This document shows, piece after piece, positions 1 through 9,403 of a stretch of 64,000 nt of DNA (position 1 is its first letter; every line of letters starts with the position of its first letter). The notes under the pieces were generated by a model, which saw nothing but the letters and a program-made list of their open reading frames with translations, ran no database searches and was not told where the DNA came from. The DNA is from Kiloniella spongiae (GTDB taxonomy: Bacteria; Pseudomonadota; Alphaproteobacteria; Kiloniellales; Kiloniellaceae), in contig NZ_LAQL01000007.1 in NCBI RefSeq assembly GCF_001026905.1, forward strand, positions 265,331 to 329,330, written 5' to 3'. The position numbers and the translations under genes are program-made.

Positions 1-490
1 TGTTGATATCAGCGCGCGCCTGGGAAACTTCGGCCTTGGCAATTGAACTGTTTTGTACGGCATCTTCGTAGCGCGATTTGTTGAAGGCTGCAGATTTTTT
101 GAGCCGTTCCATACGTTGAAGCTCTTGTCCTGCAAGCTTTAACCTTGCCTGAAAAGTACCTTGCTTGCTTTTGGCTGCGGCAACTTCGCTGGCTGCCAGA
201 TCGCGCTCGGCTTTCAAGGTTGCTGCATTCAGGCGGGCAATAACTTGTCCTTTGCTCACTTTGTCACCTACTTCAACCAGAACGTCATCGACGGGACCTG
301 CTATTCTGGCCGAGACATTTCCTGTTTGTCTGGCAACCAAACGTCCAATAACGGGAACAGTTTGGTTCATGGACTCCATGCGTACCTTATCAACACCAAC
401 CAGGGATGGTTGCTGTGCTAAAGCAGATAAGGGAACAATCATCAAGCTGGCAGCTATCAGAAGATAAGATGTAACAAACAGCTGGCGCAA
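1..490 (-). CDS. RND/HlyD-family periplasmic adaptor (membrane fusion protein), 3' end outside window
   Basis: This is the first ~163 residues of a periplasmic adaptor subunit of an efflux pump, running off the left edge. The reading frame starts at a TTG (490-488) placed 5 nt after a perfect AGGAGG; no ATG lies in frame before the signal peptide. The N-terminus is a clear signal peptide: RQLF, then a hydrophobic stretch ending ALA before QQPSL. After it comes the lipoyl-like half domain (GNVSARIAGPVDDVLVEVGD, KVSKGQVIARL) and a coiled-coil hairpin rich in Ala, Lys and Glu, the usual order in HlyD/AcrA-type adaptors. These proteins link an inner-membrane pump to an outer-membrane channel. The partner pump should lie to the left, outside the window, so the substrate is unknown. 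Confidence 0.85.
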   Translation of the reverse strand, partial: MRQLFVTSYLLIAASLMIVPLSALAQQPSLVGVDKVRMESMNQTVPVIGRLVARQTGNVSARIAGPVDDVLVEVGDKVSKGQVIARLNAATLKAERDLAASEVAAAKSKQGTFQARLKLAGQELQRMERLKKSAAFNKSRYEDAVQNSSIAKAEVSQARADIN

Positions 491-866
491 ACCGGCCTCC
501 TGACATGAGACCAGACATGACAATCTGGTCGATATTTGAAACGATTTAATCCTGTGGTTGTTGAAAAGATATTCAACACCACTGGCGATGTTATAGGAAA
601 GTAGGCGGTATTGCACTAAATTGCGGCACCGTTCTCTTTTTGTACTGTAATGGATAATCTTTGGATCTGTAAAGTGTTAGTCACGGTATTAAATCATTCA
701 GTTATATTTTTTTTGTATTATAACAGGCTGATTATGTTCTGTTCTTTTAAACGTAAGAGATGAATTTTCCCGTCGTTCTGATTCAATAAATGTTATATCT
801 TTAGGAATGATGAGTTAATCCCCAATAAATTTCTGTGGTGTGTGGCATTCTTATGAGGAGATATTT
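491..866. other. Divergent intergenic region with an inverted repeat
   Basis: This gap holds the promoters of the adaptor gene (leftward) and the deacetylase gene (rightward). An inverted repeat GTGGTTGTTGAA / TTCAACACCAC (554-565 and 572-582, one extra T in the left arm, 6-nt spacer) lies about 65-90 bp upstream of the adaptor start. It could be an operator for the efflux system. The rest is AT-rich and I see no gene in it. Confidence 0.4.
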
Positions 867-1802
867 ATGACGACGGCGCTTTTTACTCACCCGGTCAGCC
901 TCTTACACGATACAGGTATTCATCACCCTGAATCACCGCGTAGAATTGAAGAAGTCCTGAAAATTTTATCAGATGCTGATTTTGATGGACTGGATCGTCG
1001 CGAGGCACCCGTTATTGATAATGCCAAGTTATTATGGGCCCACACCGAAGAACATGTTGCCAGCGTTTTCGAATCAATCCCTGATACCGGATATGTTGCC
1101 ATAGACGGTGATACGGTTATCTGTAAAGACTCAGGAGAGGCGGCGTTGCGGGCCGCTGGTGGGATTTGTGCCGCTGTTGATGCTGTTATAACAGGTGAAG
1201 TTAATAATGCCTTTTGTCTTAGCCGTCCGCCGGGACATCATGCTGAACGTGACCGTGCAATGGGGTTTTGCCTGTTTTGTAATCCAGCTATAGGTGCATA
1301 TCAGGCACGGAATGTCCATGGGTTCAAAAAAATCGTAGTGATTGACTTTGATGTTCATCATGGCAATGGGACTCAGGATGTTTTCTGGAACGATCCGGAC
1401 ATGTTTTATGCCTCGACGCATGAATCACCTCTTTTCCCGGGAACAGGCAGTGAAGGTGAAGCTGGTGTGGCAGGAAATATTATGAATTGTCCTCTGCCTA
1501 GTGGCGCCGGATCTTACGAGTTTCGCAAAACGATGGAAGACAAAATCTTCCCGGCAGTTCAGAATTTTGAACCGGAGCTGATTATTGTATCAGCTGGTTT
1601 TGATGCGCACCGCGAAGATCCGTTAGCATCGATAAACCTGGAAGATGAAGATTTTGGATGGGTGAGTAAACGTATTGTTGAGTTGTCTCAGGATCTGTGT
1701 GATGGACGTTTGGTCTCGGTTCTGGAAGGTGGATATAATACGGATGCGCTTGCTAGATCTGTTGCTCTGCATATAAGGGCATTGATGAACGCTGCAGAAT
1801 AA
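867..1802 (+). CDS. Histone deacetylase-like amidohydrolase (class II HDAC / acetylpolyamine amidohydrolase family)
   Basis: Zinc-dependent deacetylase of 311 residues, spanning the family's usual single domain. The active site is complete: the His pair in PPGHHA (H124, H125), the zinc ligands D162 and H164 in IDFDVHHGNG and D246 in SAGFDAH, and the transition-state tyrosine in EGGY (Y290). The ATG at 867 follows GAGGAG; an upstream in-frame start at 840 has no good ribosome site. Bacterial members remove acetyl groups from small amines, acetoin-related compounds or protein lysines, and the sequence does not say which. The gene sits ahead of xseB, ispA and dxs on the same strand, a neighbourhood common in alphaproteobacteria, 111 bp before xseB. 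Confidence 0.9.
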   Translation: MTTALFTHPVSLLHDTGIHHPESPRRIEEVLKILSDADFDGLDRREAPVIDNAKLLWAHTEEHVASVFESIPDTGYVAIDGDTVICKDSGEAALRAAGGICAAVDAVITGEVNNAFCLSRPPGHHAERDRAMGFCLFCNPAIGAYQARNVHGFKKIVVIDFDVHHGNGTQDVFWNDPDMFYASTHESPLFPGTGSEGEAGVAGNIMNCPLPSGAGSYEFRKTMEDKIFPAVQNFEPELIIVSAGFDAHREDPLASINLEDEDFGWVSKRIVELSQDLCDGRLVSVLEGGYNTDALARSVALHIRALMNAAE

Positions 1803-1913
1803 CAGCGCGTCATTTTTTCAGAGGAAAATAAGCGTCAAAAGTCATGACTTATTCTTGTTTACAAGGGGATGACGACGTAGAGTGCTTTGGAATATGTAAT
1901 TTGAGGTTTCTCT

Positions 1914-2189
1914 ATGGAAAATACACAATCTGGTGATAGTTTGGCTGGCGACAGCCTGGCTGATATCAACACGATGAGTTTCGAGGTTGCTCTTGCCGAA
2001 TTGAAAACAATTGTTGAGCGCCTCGAGCAAGGTGAAGGCAAGCTGGATGAAGCAATTGATGCATATGATCGTGGGGCCAAGCTAAAGGCCCATTGTGAAA
2101 CAAAACTTCGCGAAGCTCAGGAAAAGATCGAAAAGATTGCAATGGGACCTGATGGGCAGCCGCGTACAGAACCTTTTGATGTTTCCTGA
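1914..2189 (+). CDS. xseB: Exodeoxyribonuclease VII small subunit
   Basis: A 91-residue helical protein with the XseB signature: SFEVALAELKTIVERLEQGEGKLDEAIDAYDRGAKL followed by a charged second helix (the pattern is split here as SFEVALAELKTIVERLEQ and onward). It binds the large subunit XseA, encoded elsewhere, to make the enzyme that degrades single-stranded DNA from both ends. The N-terminal tail before the core is longer than usual and contains the tandem repeat GDSLA-GDSLA, encoded by a 15-bp imperfect direct repeat at 1932-1961. The gene is followed after 38 bp by ispA, the usual alphaproteobacterial order. Confidence 0.93.
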   Translation: MENTQSGDSLAGDSLADINTMSFEVALAELKTIVERLEQGEGKLDEAIDAYDRGAKLKAHCETKLREAQEKIEKIAMGPDGQPRTEPFDVS

Positions 2190-2227
2190 CGTTCATTTGA
2201 TCAAAGTTACAACGGATAAGCATCTAG

Positions 2228-3115
2228 ATGTCTGATATTTCTCTTGCTTTGACGAACTGCGCGCGTGCCGTAGAAGAAAAGCTTGATGAGCTTTTGCCGA
2301 CAATTCTAACACCAGAAGGCGAAGTCGTTGAAGCCATGCGCTATAGTGCGTTGGGAGGCGGCAAACGGTTACGTCCCTTTCTGGTGATGGAAACGGCCAA
2401 GCTTTTTGATGTTGATAAAGCTTATGCCCTTCAGGTCGCTGCTGCACTGGAAATGGTACATTGCTATAGCCTCGTGCATGATGATTTGCCCGCAATGGAT
2501 GACAGTGATTTGCGTCGTGGTCGGGTGACAGTCCATAAAAAGTGGGACGATGCGACGGCTATTCTGGCGGGTGATGGATTACTTACCGAAGCTTTTGCTG
2601 TTCTGTCGGATCAAGCTACTCACTCTGATATGGCTGTTCGGTTAAAGCTGATATCTGGATTGGCGATTGCTTCTGGGGCGAAAGGTATGGTTGGGGGGCA
2701 AATGATTGATTTGTCGCCATCCCGTTCGAGTTTGGATCTTGAGGGCATTACACGGCTGCAAGCGCTTAAAACGGGTGCCTTAATTCGTTATGCTTGTGAG
2801 GCTGGAGCGATATTGGGAAATGCGAAAGCGGAAGAATATGAAGCTCTAAGTCTTTATGCTGAAGACATTGGGTTGGCTTTTCAGATTGTTGATGATTTGC
2901 TTGATCACGAAGCAACACCTGAAGAAACAGGTAAGCCCACTGGTGTAGATAGTGATGCTGGTAAAGCGACCTTCGTGGGGCAACTTGGATTGGAAAATGC
3001 CCGCGCAAAGGCTAATGAATTAATTGATTCTGCAAAATCTAGACTTGATATTTTCGCAGGAAAGGCGCAGTTACTTCGCGATACGGCCACATTTATTGTA
3101 GAACGTAGGTCTTGA
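2228..3115 (+). CDS. ispA: Geranyltranstransferase (farnesyl diphosphate synthase)
   Basis: Makes farnesyl diphosphate from dimethylallyl and isopentenyl diphosphate. It is 295 residues, the usual length for IspA. The first aspartate-rich motif is DDLPAMDD (D85-D92) followed by RRGR; the second is DDLLD (D222, D223, D226). The GGGKRLRP substrate-binding stretch is at residues 43-50, and the KxxxL-type KTG motif is near residue 181. It lies between xseB and dxs, so the isoprenoid start enzyme and the chain elongation enzyme are co-located. The start ATG gives a normal N-terminus for the family. Confidence 0.95.
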   Translation: MSDISLALTNCARAVEEKLDELLPTILTPEGEVVEAMRYSALGGGKRLRPFLVMETAKLFDVDKAYALQVAAALEMVHCYSLVHDDLPAMDDSDLRRGRVTVHKKWDDATAILAGDGLLTEAFAVLSDQATHSDMAVRLKLISGLAIASGAKGMVGGQMIDLSPSRSSLDLEGITRLQALKTGALIRYACEAGAILGNAKAEEYEALSLYAEDIGLAFQIVDDLLDHEATPEETGKPTGVDSDAGKATFVGQLGLENARAKANELIDSAKSRLDIFAGKAQLLRDTATFIVERRS

Positions 3116-3246
3116 AGTCGAAACTTTAAGTCCTGATTTGTTCCTATGGAATTGTTACCCCAAAAAGAATTATACTTTTGGGCTGGCTGTCGAGGAACAT
3201 GAAATTATCTCAAAACTTTGTATGAAGTTTGTTGAGAAAAGATGTG

Positions 3247-5196
3247 ATGGAGATAAGGGTGAGTCAGTTCGGGCACAATCGTCAGACCCCGTTGTTGGAC
3301 ACAGTTCATAATCCTGCTGATTTACGCAAGCTGGATGAAAGTCAGCTGCCACAGCTGGCCGAAGAAGTGCGTTTGGATATGTTGAACGCTGTCTCTCGCA
3401 CAGGTGGACACTTGGGTGCCGGCTTAGGTGTTGTTGAACTTACTGTTGCTATTCATCACGTTTTTAATACCCCCGAAGATAAACTCATCTGGGATGTGGG
3501 GCATCAGTGCTACCCCCATAAAATTCTGACCGAGCGTCGGGATCAATTGAGTACGATCAGGCAAGGCGGCGGACTGTCGGGTTTTACCACACGCAAGGAA
3601 TCTATCTACGATCCTTTTGGTGCAGCGCATAGTTCGACCTCTATTTCTGCTGGACTTGGTTATGCGGTTGCCCGTGACCTAGCAGGTAAAACGAACAATG
3701 TTATATCGGTCATTGGCGATGGTTCCATGACTGCGGGCATGGCTTATGAAGCCATGAACAATGCCGGTGCGATGAATTCACGACTGGTTGTGATTTTGAA
3801 TGATAATGATATGTCGATTGCACCGCCGGTTGGTGCATTGAGTGCCTATCTGTCCCGTTTGATTTCCGCCAAACCCTACCAATCCATGCGTCATCTCGCG
3901 AAAGAAATAATCAGCAAATTTCCGCCACGCATTGAGACCGCTGCTAAACGTGCGGAAGAGTATGCGCGCGGATTTTTTACTGGCGGGACTTTGTTTGAAG
4001 AACTTGGTTTTTTCTATATAGGCCCTGTCGACGGACATGATTTTTCCCATCTTTTACCTGTTCTGAAAAATGTACGTGATTGCGGCTTTGATGGTCCGGT
4101 TCTTATCCATGCGGTTACGCAAAAAGGTAAGGGCTATGAGCCTGCTGAAAAAGCCGCGGATAAATATCATGGCGTTTCCAAGTTTGATGTAGTGAGTGGC
4201 AAACAGGAAAAAACACCGCCTAAAGCACCGTTGTATCAGAATGTTTTTGCCAAAGCGTTGATTGCCGAAGCCAAGCATGATGACAAAATTGTTGCTATGA
4301 CGGCGGCAATGCCATCAGGAACGGGCTTGAACCTTTTTCAGGAAGAGTTCCCCGATCGTACCTTTGATGTTGGGATTGCTGAACAGCACGGTGTGACTTT
4401 CTGCGCCGGAATGGCCTGTGACGGATACAAACCCTATGCGACCATCTATTCGACCTTCTTACAGCGTGCTTATGACCAGGTTGTCCACGATGTGGCCATT
4501 CAAAGTCTGCCTGTTCGCTTCATTATAGATCGTGCTGGTATGGTTGGTGCTGATGGTGTGACGCATCAGGGAAGCTATGATCTGGCCTATCTCGGCTGTA
4601 TTCCGGATATGGTCATTATGGCACCTTCGGATGAACTTGAGTTAATGAACATGGTTGCAACCTCTGCAACCATTGATGATAAACCGAGTGCCATTAGATT
4701 TCCGCGTGGTGAAGCAACGGGTAAAGTTACATTGCCTGAACGCGGTTCCGTGATGGAGATTGGTAAAGGTCGTATTGTTCGTGAAGGAAAACATGTCGCA
4801 ATACTGGCTTTGGGTACACGTCTTGCGGATTGCCTGGAAGCTGCGGATAAACTTGCGGCTCATGGGTTTAGTACAACGGTTGCTGATGCACGTTTTGCCA
4901 AACCGTTGGATGTTGCACTTGTAAAAAATCTTGCGTCCAACCACGAGGTTTTCCTGACGGTAGAAGAGGGATCTATTGGTGGTTTTTCATCACTCGTATC
5001 CAATTTACTGGCAAACGAAGGCCTGTTTGATAACGGATTGAAATTCCGCCCTGTTTGTATGCCGGATATTTTTATCGACCATGATAGCCCTGCGAAGCAA
5101 CTAGAGCAGGCTGGTTTGGATGCAGATGGAATTTTTGCAAAGGCGATGAGTGCGTTGGGGCAGGAAGTGGCGAAATCATCTTCTTCGATTGCATAA
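3247..5196 (+). CDS. dxs: 1-deoxy-D-xylulose-5-phosphate synthase
   Basis: First enzyme of the MEP isoprenoid pathway: condenses pyruvate and glyceraldehyde 3-phosphate using thiamine diphosphate. The protein is about 650 residues with the three transketolase-like domains. Visible signatures are TPLLDTV and DLRKL at the start, GHQCYPHK, the thiamine diphosphate motif [29 protein letters not shown] with the catalytic Glu, and the C-terminal [10 protein letters not shown]. The exact start is uncertain: ATG 3247 is used here, but GTG 3259 has a well-spaced GGAG (3249-3252), and the frame also opens with TTG codons at 3229. It follows ispA by 131 bp and ends in its own hairpin terminator. Confidence 0.95.
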   Translation: MEIRVSQFGHNRQTPLLDTVHNPADLRKLDESQLPQLAEEVRLDMLNAVSRTGGHLGAGLGVVELTVAIHHVFNTPEDKLIWDVGHQCYPHKILTERRDQLSTIRQGGGLSGFTTRKESIYDPFGAAHSSTSISAGLGYAVARDLAGKTNNVISVIGDGSMTAGMAYEAMNNAGAMNSRLVVILNDNDMSIAPPVGALSAYLSRLISAKPYQSMRHLAKEIISKFPPRIETAAKRAEEYARGFFTGGTLFEELGFFYIGPVDGHDFSHLLPVLKNVRDCGFDGPVLIHAVTQKGKGYEPAEKAADKYHGVSKFDVVSGKQEKTPPKAPLYQNVFAKALIAEAKHDDKIVAMTAAMPSGTGLNLFQEEFPDRTFDVGIAEQHGVTFCAGMACDGYKPYATIYSTFLQRAYDQVVHDVAIQSLPVRFIIDRAGMVGADGVTHQGSYDLAYLGCIPDMVIMAPSDELELMNMVATSATIDDKPSAIRFPRGEATGKVTLPERGSVMEIGKGRIVREGKHVAILALGTRLADCLEAADKLAAHGFSTTVADARFAKPLDVALVKNLASNHEVFLTVEEGSIGGFSSLVSNLLANEGLFDNGLKFRPVCMPDIFIDHDSPAKQLEQAGLDADGIFAKAMSALGQEVAKSSSSIA

Positions 5197-5202
5197 AGAA
5201 CG

Positions 5203-5224
5203 CATAAGCAAGGCTTATGTTTTT
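5203..5224 (+). terminator. Rho-independent terminator after dxs
   Basis: Stem CATAAGC (5203-5209) and GCTTATG (5213-5219) with a 3-nt loop, followed directly by five T (5220-5224). It lies 7 bp after the dxs stop codon. Confidence 0.7.
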
Positions 5225-5384
5225 AGATCGCGACTTTGAGTAACTTTACAAAAGCTCTATACAACTCACTTTCAAGCCGCTAGGGTATTTTCCTTCGTAT
5301 TAAGTTTGCCTCACCCTCAGGGACGACGAACAACCGCATAATCGGCTGCGTGCGTTGGCAAATTTCACTTTTGGGATCCGTATA

Positions 5385-6818
5385 ATGTCAACCGGACTGT
5401 TTGCAGGCAGAGCCTCTGAGGCTTCTGGCCAGCCATTGCCGCCTACTATCGGATGGAGTGATGAAGTCAAAGCAAGTTTTCACCTTGCTTGGCCGCTTGT
5501 AGTCGCACAGGTGGCGCAAATGGCTCTCTTCACGACTGATGTTATTATGATGGGGTGGTTGGGCCCCAAGTTTTTGGCGGCTGGTACATTAGCGACCAGT
5601 TTGATGAGCCCTTTTCTTCTTTTTGGTATTGGTCTGATCACCGCGGTTGCGCCGATGATGGCGCAGGCTATTGGTGCGCGCGATTTTAAATCAGTTCGTC
5701 GAACCACACGACAAGGTTTCTGGGTCTCTATCATCGTTGCTGCGGTTCTTATTGCATTGATATGGAACGCTGAAGTATTTTTTCTCTTACTTGGTCAAAC
5801 AGAGGAAAATGCAGCCTTGGCACAAGGTTACATTCGTTTTGCCGTATGGAATTTCTTTCCGTCATTTTTGTTTCTAGTGTTACGTTGCCTTTTGTCAGCC
5901 CATGGAAAAACAACGGTTGTGTTGAACATCACGATTATAGGAATCATTTTGAATGCAATCTGTAATTACGCACTGATGTTCGGGAATTGGGGATTTCCTC
6001 GACTTGAATTGGCTGGGGCAGGGATTAGCACGACCTTGGTTAATCTAGTGATGTTCTTGCTTATACTTGGTTATATCATGACTCATAAGCGTTATAAGCG
6101 GTACGCCATTCTTGTGCGCTTATGGAAGTCTGACTGGGCACGTTTCAAAGAAATCTTTCGCATTGGTTTACCAATTGGATGCACCTTGACGGCAGAGACT
6201 GGTCTGTTTGCCGCAGCGACCATTTTGATGGGCTGGCTTGGTACAAATGAGCTCGCAGCTCATGCGATTGCTCTGCAGTGTGCTTCAGTTGCCTTTATGG
6301 TGCCATTGGGAATCAGTCAGGCGGCAACAATCCGTGTTGGTCTGGCGCTGGGTAAAAATGATCCTGAAGGTATAAAAAAAGCAGGATGGGTTTCTATCGT
6401 CATGGGCACAGGTTTCATGATCACAACCTGTCTGGCTTTTTGGTTGATACCCAAGTTTTTTATCGGGTTCTATCTGGATCTTGATGTGCCAGAGAATCAG
6501 GTCTCTCTTGGACTTGCTGTTTCGTATCTGGCGGTTGCAGCACTTTTCCAGTTGGTTGACGGATGTCAGGTTGTTGCTGCCGGGGCTTTGAGAGGATTGA
6601 GTGACACAAAGGTTCCTATGATACTCGCTATTATGGGCTATTGGGTGTTTGGGTTGCCGATTTCCTATTATGGCGGCTTTATTCTTGGTGGTGGCGGCAC
6701 AGGTATTTGGTTAGGCCTTGCAGCAGGTCTTGCTTTTGTGGCAGTGGTCTTTGTTATACGCTTTGCATGGCGCGAACGTCTGGGATTAATGAATTACAAG
6801 AGCATGGAACGTGGCTAA
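5385..6818 (+). CDS. MATE-family multidrug/cation antiporter
   Basis: An inner-membrane protein of 477 residues from the ATG at 5385 (a TTG at 5355 is in frame but would add an unlikely hydrophilic leader). It has about 12 hydrophobic segments in two repeated halves. The first half begins HLAWPLVVAQVAQMALFTTD, typical of MATE transporters of the NorM/DinF type, which export drugs and organic cations in exchange for sodium or protons. The conserved MMGWLG and GIGLITAVAPMMAQAIGA stretches are present. The stop codon overlaps the start of tlyA by 8 bp, so the two are probably translated from one message. Substrate not predictable. Confidence 0.92.
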   Translation: MSTGLFAGRASEASGQPLPPTIGWSDEVKASFHLAWPLVVAQVAQMALFTTDVIMMGWLGPKFLAAGTLATSLMSPFLLFGIGLITAVAPMMAQAIGARDFKSVRRTTRQGFWVSIIVAAVLIALIWNAEVFFLLLGQTEENAALAQGYIRFAVWNFFPSFLFLVLRCLLSAHGKTTVVLNITIIGIILNAICNYALMFGNWGFPRLELAGAGISTTLVNLVMFLLILGYIMTHKRYKRYAILVRLWKSDWARFKEIFRIGLPIGCTLTAETGLFAAATILMGWLGTNELAAHAIALQCASVAFMVPLGISQAATIRVGLALGKNDPEGIKKAGWVSIVMGTGFMITTCLAFWLIPKFFIGFYLDLDVPENQVSLGLAVSYLAVAALFQLVDGCQVVAAGALRGLSDTKVPMILAIMGYWVFGLPISYYGGFILGGGGTGIWLGLAAGLAFVAVVFVIRFAWRERLGLMNYKSMERG

Positions 6819-7560
6819 AGTCGGGAAAAAAAGAGCTGATCAGTTACTGGTTGATCGGGGGTTGGTTGAAAGCAAGACCAAGGCGCAGGCACGGATCATG
6901 GCTGGACAGGTCTATACGGAAACCAAACGGATAGATAAACCAGGTCAGCCGTTGGCAGAAGATGTCCCGCTTACGGTAAAGGGCGAAGATCACCCTTGGG
7001 TCAGTCGTGGCGGTCTTAAGCTTGAAAAGGGGCTTAAGGAATTTGATATTGATCCAACGGGCAAGGTTTGCATGGACGTGGGTGCATCGACAGGTGGCTT
7101 TACTGATGTCCTGCTGACTAATGGTGCCCAGAAGGTCTATGCCGTTGATGTTGGTCATGGACAGCTTGCCTGGAAAATACGTAAAGATGAGCGCGTTGTT
7201 GTTATGGAGCGAACGAATGCGCGTCATTTGACAGCAGAACAAATCCCGGAAGCTCTTGATATGATTGTTTGTGATGCCAGTTTTATTGGTTTAGAGACCG
7301 TTTTGCCCGCAGCAATGGCCTTGGCTGGTTCCGGCGCGCTGATGATAGCACTGATCAAACCGCAGTTTGAAGTTGGTAAAGGTCGTGTTGGCAAGGGCGG
7401 TGTCGTACGCGAGCCGGAATTGCATCAGGAAGTCTGTGATCGCATTGAAACTTGGTTGAACGAAGAAACCGACTGGGCGGTGCTGGGCTTAACTGAAAGT
7501 CCGATAAAAGGGCCTGAGGGAAACATCGAGTTTTTAATCGCGGCCCGTAAGTTCATATAG
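6811..7560 (+). CDS. tlyA: TlyA-family rRNA 2'-O-methyltransferase / hemolysin A-like
   Basis: A 249-residue protein with an N-terminal S4 RNA-binding domain (KKRADQLLVDRGLVESKTKAQ and onward, split motif) and a C-terminal FtsJ-type methyltransferase fold. SAM motif I is DVGASTGGFTDVLL, followed by the TlyA-typical YAVDVGHGQLAWKIR and a KPQFEVGKGRVGKGGVVR segment. In mycobacteria TlyA methylates 16S and 23S rRNA cytidines; many homologues are annotated hemolysin A on weak grounds. The start is a GTG inside the end of the MATE gene, giving an 8-bp overlap. Confidence 0.92.
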   Translation: MAKVGKKRADQLLVDRGLVESKTKAQARIMAGQVYTETKRIDKPGQPLAEDVPLTVKGEDHPWVSRGGLKLEKGLKEFDIDPTGKVCMDVGASTGGFTDVLLTNGAQKVYAVDVGHGQLAWKIRKDERVVVMERTNARHLTAEQIPEALDMIVCDASFIGLETVLPAAMALAGSGALMIALIKPQFEVGKGRVGKGGVVREPELHQEVCDRIETWLNEETDWAVLGLTESPIKGPEGNIEFLIAARKFI

Positions 7561-7955
7561 AAGCTGATTTTTCATAAAAATGGTTAATCCGCTCTTTTTA
7601 AATTCCAGCTAAAATAAGCTGCTATCTATGAAACACTAATCCTTTTAAGGTTAATATCTTTATCCCCTGTTAACCGTCTCGCGGTATCTTTTCTGTCTAA
7701 TAAAGATAAAAGAATCGTCGGGTAATTGTGATTGGAGGCAGTTTGTCATCTGCTAGAATATTGAGTGACAGAGTGTCAAGATGCTTCCAATACAATCGCC
7801 GTCTTGATTGATGGCGCGCCTGACAAGCATAGAATAATTGCTTTAGGGGTAAGATATTGGGAACAAACAGGGGTTTGAGTATAAAAAAGACAAAGATCGC
7901 AGGCTTGTGTCGGTTTAATCGCAATGAAACCGGGAATTATAGGCACTAGATCAAA
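7561..7955. other. Intergenic region without a supported gene
   Basis: A 395-bp AT-rich gap between tlyA and the sensor kinase. It contains a GGAGG followed by a TTG that opens only 22 codons (7743-7811), which I do not call as a gene. No terminator with a clear U-tract, and no tRNA-like fold, was recognised. Confidence 0.4.
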
Positions 7956-9401
7956 ATGGCTTTTAAATCTGTCCGTACAAAATTATTGGTAATTTGTACT
8001 CTGTGCGTCTTGGTCACAGGCTTGGTGCCATTTCTCTTTTTTGAAGCTCGATTTTTCAGATTGGAAGAAGAACGGATTGCCCAGCGGGCGCGCGATGTGG
8101 CAACCAAAGTATCAATTCCCTTAACCAGATCTCTTTGGGATTATGATGAAAGCACAGTGATACTCGTGCTAGAAACATTGATGCGAGATCCTGATCTTGT
8201 ACGTGTCAGAATTATTTTGCCTGATGGTGCCGGGGAGTTTTATCCGGCAGAAGATCCCAATTCAAATGATGTTGAACTTTCCGAAGTTGCTTTCATTCGT
8301 ATTCCGCTTATCTATTCCGTCTTCGATAACAAAGAGGTTCTAGGGCATCTGGAGGTTGGTTATACGACAGATCGTGCCTACACGGATGTATGGACTCGTG
8401 TTTTTGTTGATGCTTTTATCTTCTTATTAATTTTGTCCACTCTTGGTGGCGGGGCTGCCATCGCGATTAATCGTGCAGTGGGGCGCCCTTTGAAATTGTT
8501 ATCTACTTCTATCGATGAAATGGCTTATCAGAAAAAGCCCGTGTTGGTGAAGTGGCGATCGGATGACGAACTGGGTCAAACTGTCGAGGCCTATAATAAT
8601 ATGCTGATTACAATTGATCAGCACGACAGAGCTTTGACTGAGGCAAAAGAATCTGCAGAGATTGCTAACCGGGCTAAAACCTCTTTTTTGGCGAATATGA
8701 GCCACGAGTTAAGAACACCATTGAATGCGATTATTGGGTTCTCTGAAATTCTAATGAAAGAGGAAGATTATAAAGTCGATCAGAAGCGTCGGGAAGAATA
8801 CTTAGGATACATCTTTGAAGCTGGTTCCAGTCTGATGACTATGGTGACGGATATCCAGCAAATATCCAGACTGGAGTCTGCCGAAGCAGGATTACAGGAT
8901 GAGGAACTGGATGTAAGTGATGAAATCTTAAGTTGTGTGCGTGCTTTGGATTTACGCGCATCGGACGAAGGTGTTTTAGTCGAGTGTTCTATCCAGGATG
9001 ATTTACCATATTTACGAACCAATGCGCAGGGGTTCAAGCAGATTGTTGTCAACCTTTTGAACAATGCAATCCACTTTACTCCGCGTGAAGGCAGAGTTGA
9101 TGTATCGGCTCTTTATGATTCTTATTCTGGCCTGAGTATTCGTTTTTCGGATACGGGTACGGGAATCAAGAAAGAAGATTTACCCTTTGTGACAGATCCG
9201 TTTTGGAAATCGGATGAAGAAGCCGAAGAGAGAAGTGGTTTGGGTTTGAGTATTGTGAAAGCGATCATTGAAAGAAATCAAGGCTCACTCTCTATTGAGA
9301 GCGAGCCTGATAAAGGAACATCAGTAACGATTAATTTCCCGGTTGACCGTTTGATTGATCGTGCATCTTTACTTCAACAAACAGCCGCGGGATCATCCTG
9401 A
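7956..9401 (+). CDS. Membrane sensor histidine kinase (orphan)
   Basis: A 481-residue kinase. Residues about 8-29 form the first membrane segment, a ~120-residue periplasmic sensor follows, and a second membrane segment is near 150-172. Then come a HAMP-like linker, the HisKA box with phospho-accepting H250 in ANMSHELRTPLNAIIGFSE, and the HATPase domain with the N box (NLLNNAIHFTP), G1 box (FSDTGTGI) and G2 box (RSGLGLSIVKAI). It would autophosphorylate and pass phosphate to a response regulator. None is encoded beside it, so the partner is elsewhere. The sensor is small and carries no family I recognise. It converges with sppA, the stop codons lying only a few bases apart. Confidence 0.92.
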   Translation: MAFKSVRTKLLVICTLCVLVTGLVPFLFFEARFFRLEEERIAQRARDVATKVSIPLTRSLWDYDESTVILVLETLMRDPDLVRVRIILPDGAGEFYPAEDPNSNDVELSEVAFIRIPLIYSVFDNKEVLGHLEVGYTTDRAYTDVWTRVFVDAFIFLLILSTLGGGAAIAINRAVGRPLKLLSTSIDEMAYQKKPVLVKWRSDDELGQTVEAYNNMLITIDQHDRALTEAKESAEIANRAKTSFLANMSHELRTPLNAIIGFSEILMKEEDYKVDQKRREEYLGYIFEAGSSLMTMVTDIQQISRLESAEAGLQDEELDVSDEILSCVRALDLRASDEGVLVECSIQDDLPYLRTNAQGFKQIVVNLLNNAIHFTPREGRVDVSALYDSYSGLSIRFSDTGTGIKKEDLPFVTDPFWKSDEEAEERSGLGLSIVKAIIERNQGSLSIESEPDKGTSVTINFPVDRLIDRASLLQQTAAGSS

Positions 9402-9403
9402 TC

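Noticed and set aside
161..467. Two overlapping plus-strand ORFs
   Set aside because: They are antisense to the adaptor gene, whose signal peptide and lipoyl domain are clear on the minus strand.
3158..3183. Hairpin CCCCAAAAAG / CTTTTGGG between ispA and dxs
   Set aside because: No U-tract follows; the stem is short and AT-rich, so it is not called a terminator.
6811..6818. Possible frameshift at the MATE-tlyA overlap
   Set aside because: Both proteins are complete at their ends; an 8-bp overlap is normal for coupled genes.
7743..7811. Possible 22-codon leader peptide with GGAGG and TTG before the sensor kinase
   Set aside because: Too short, no conserved feature, and the spacing is only 4 nt.
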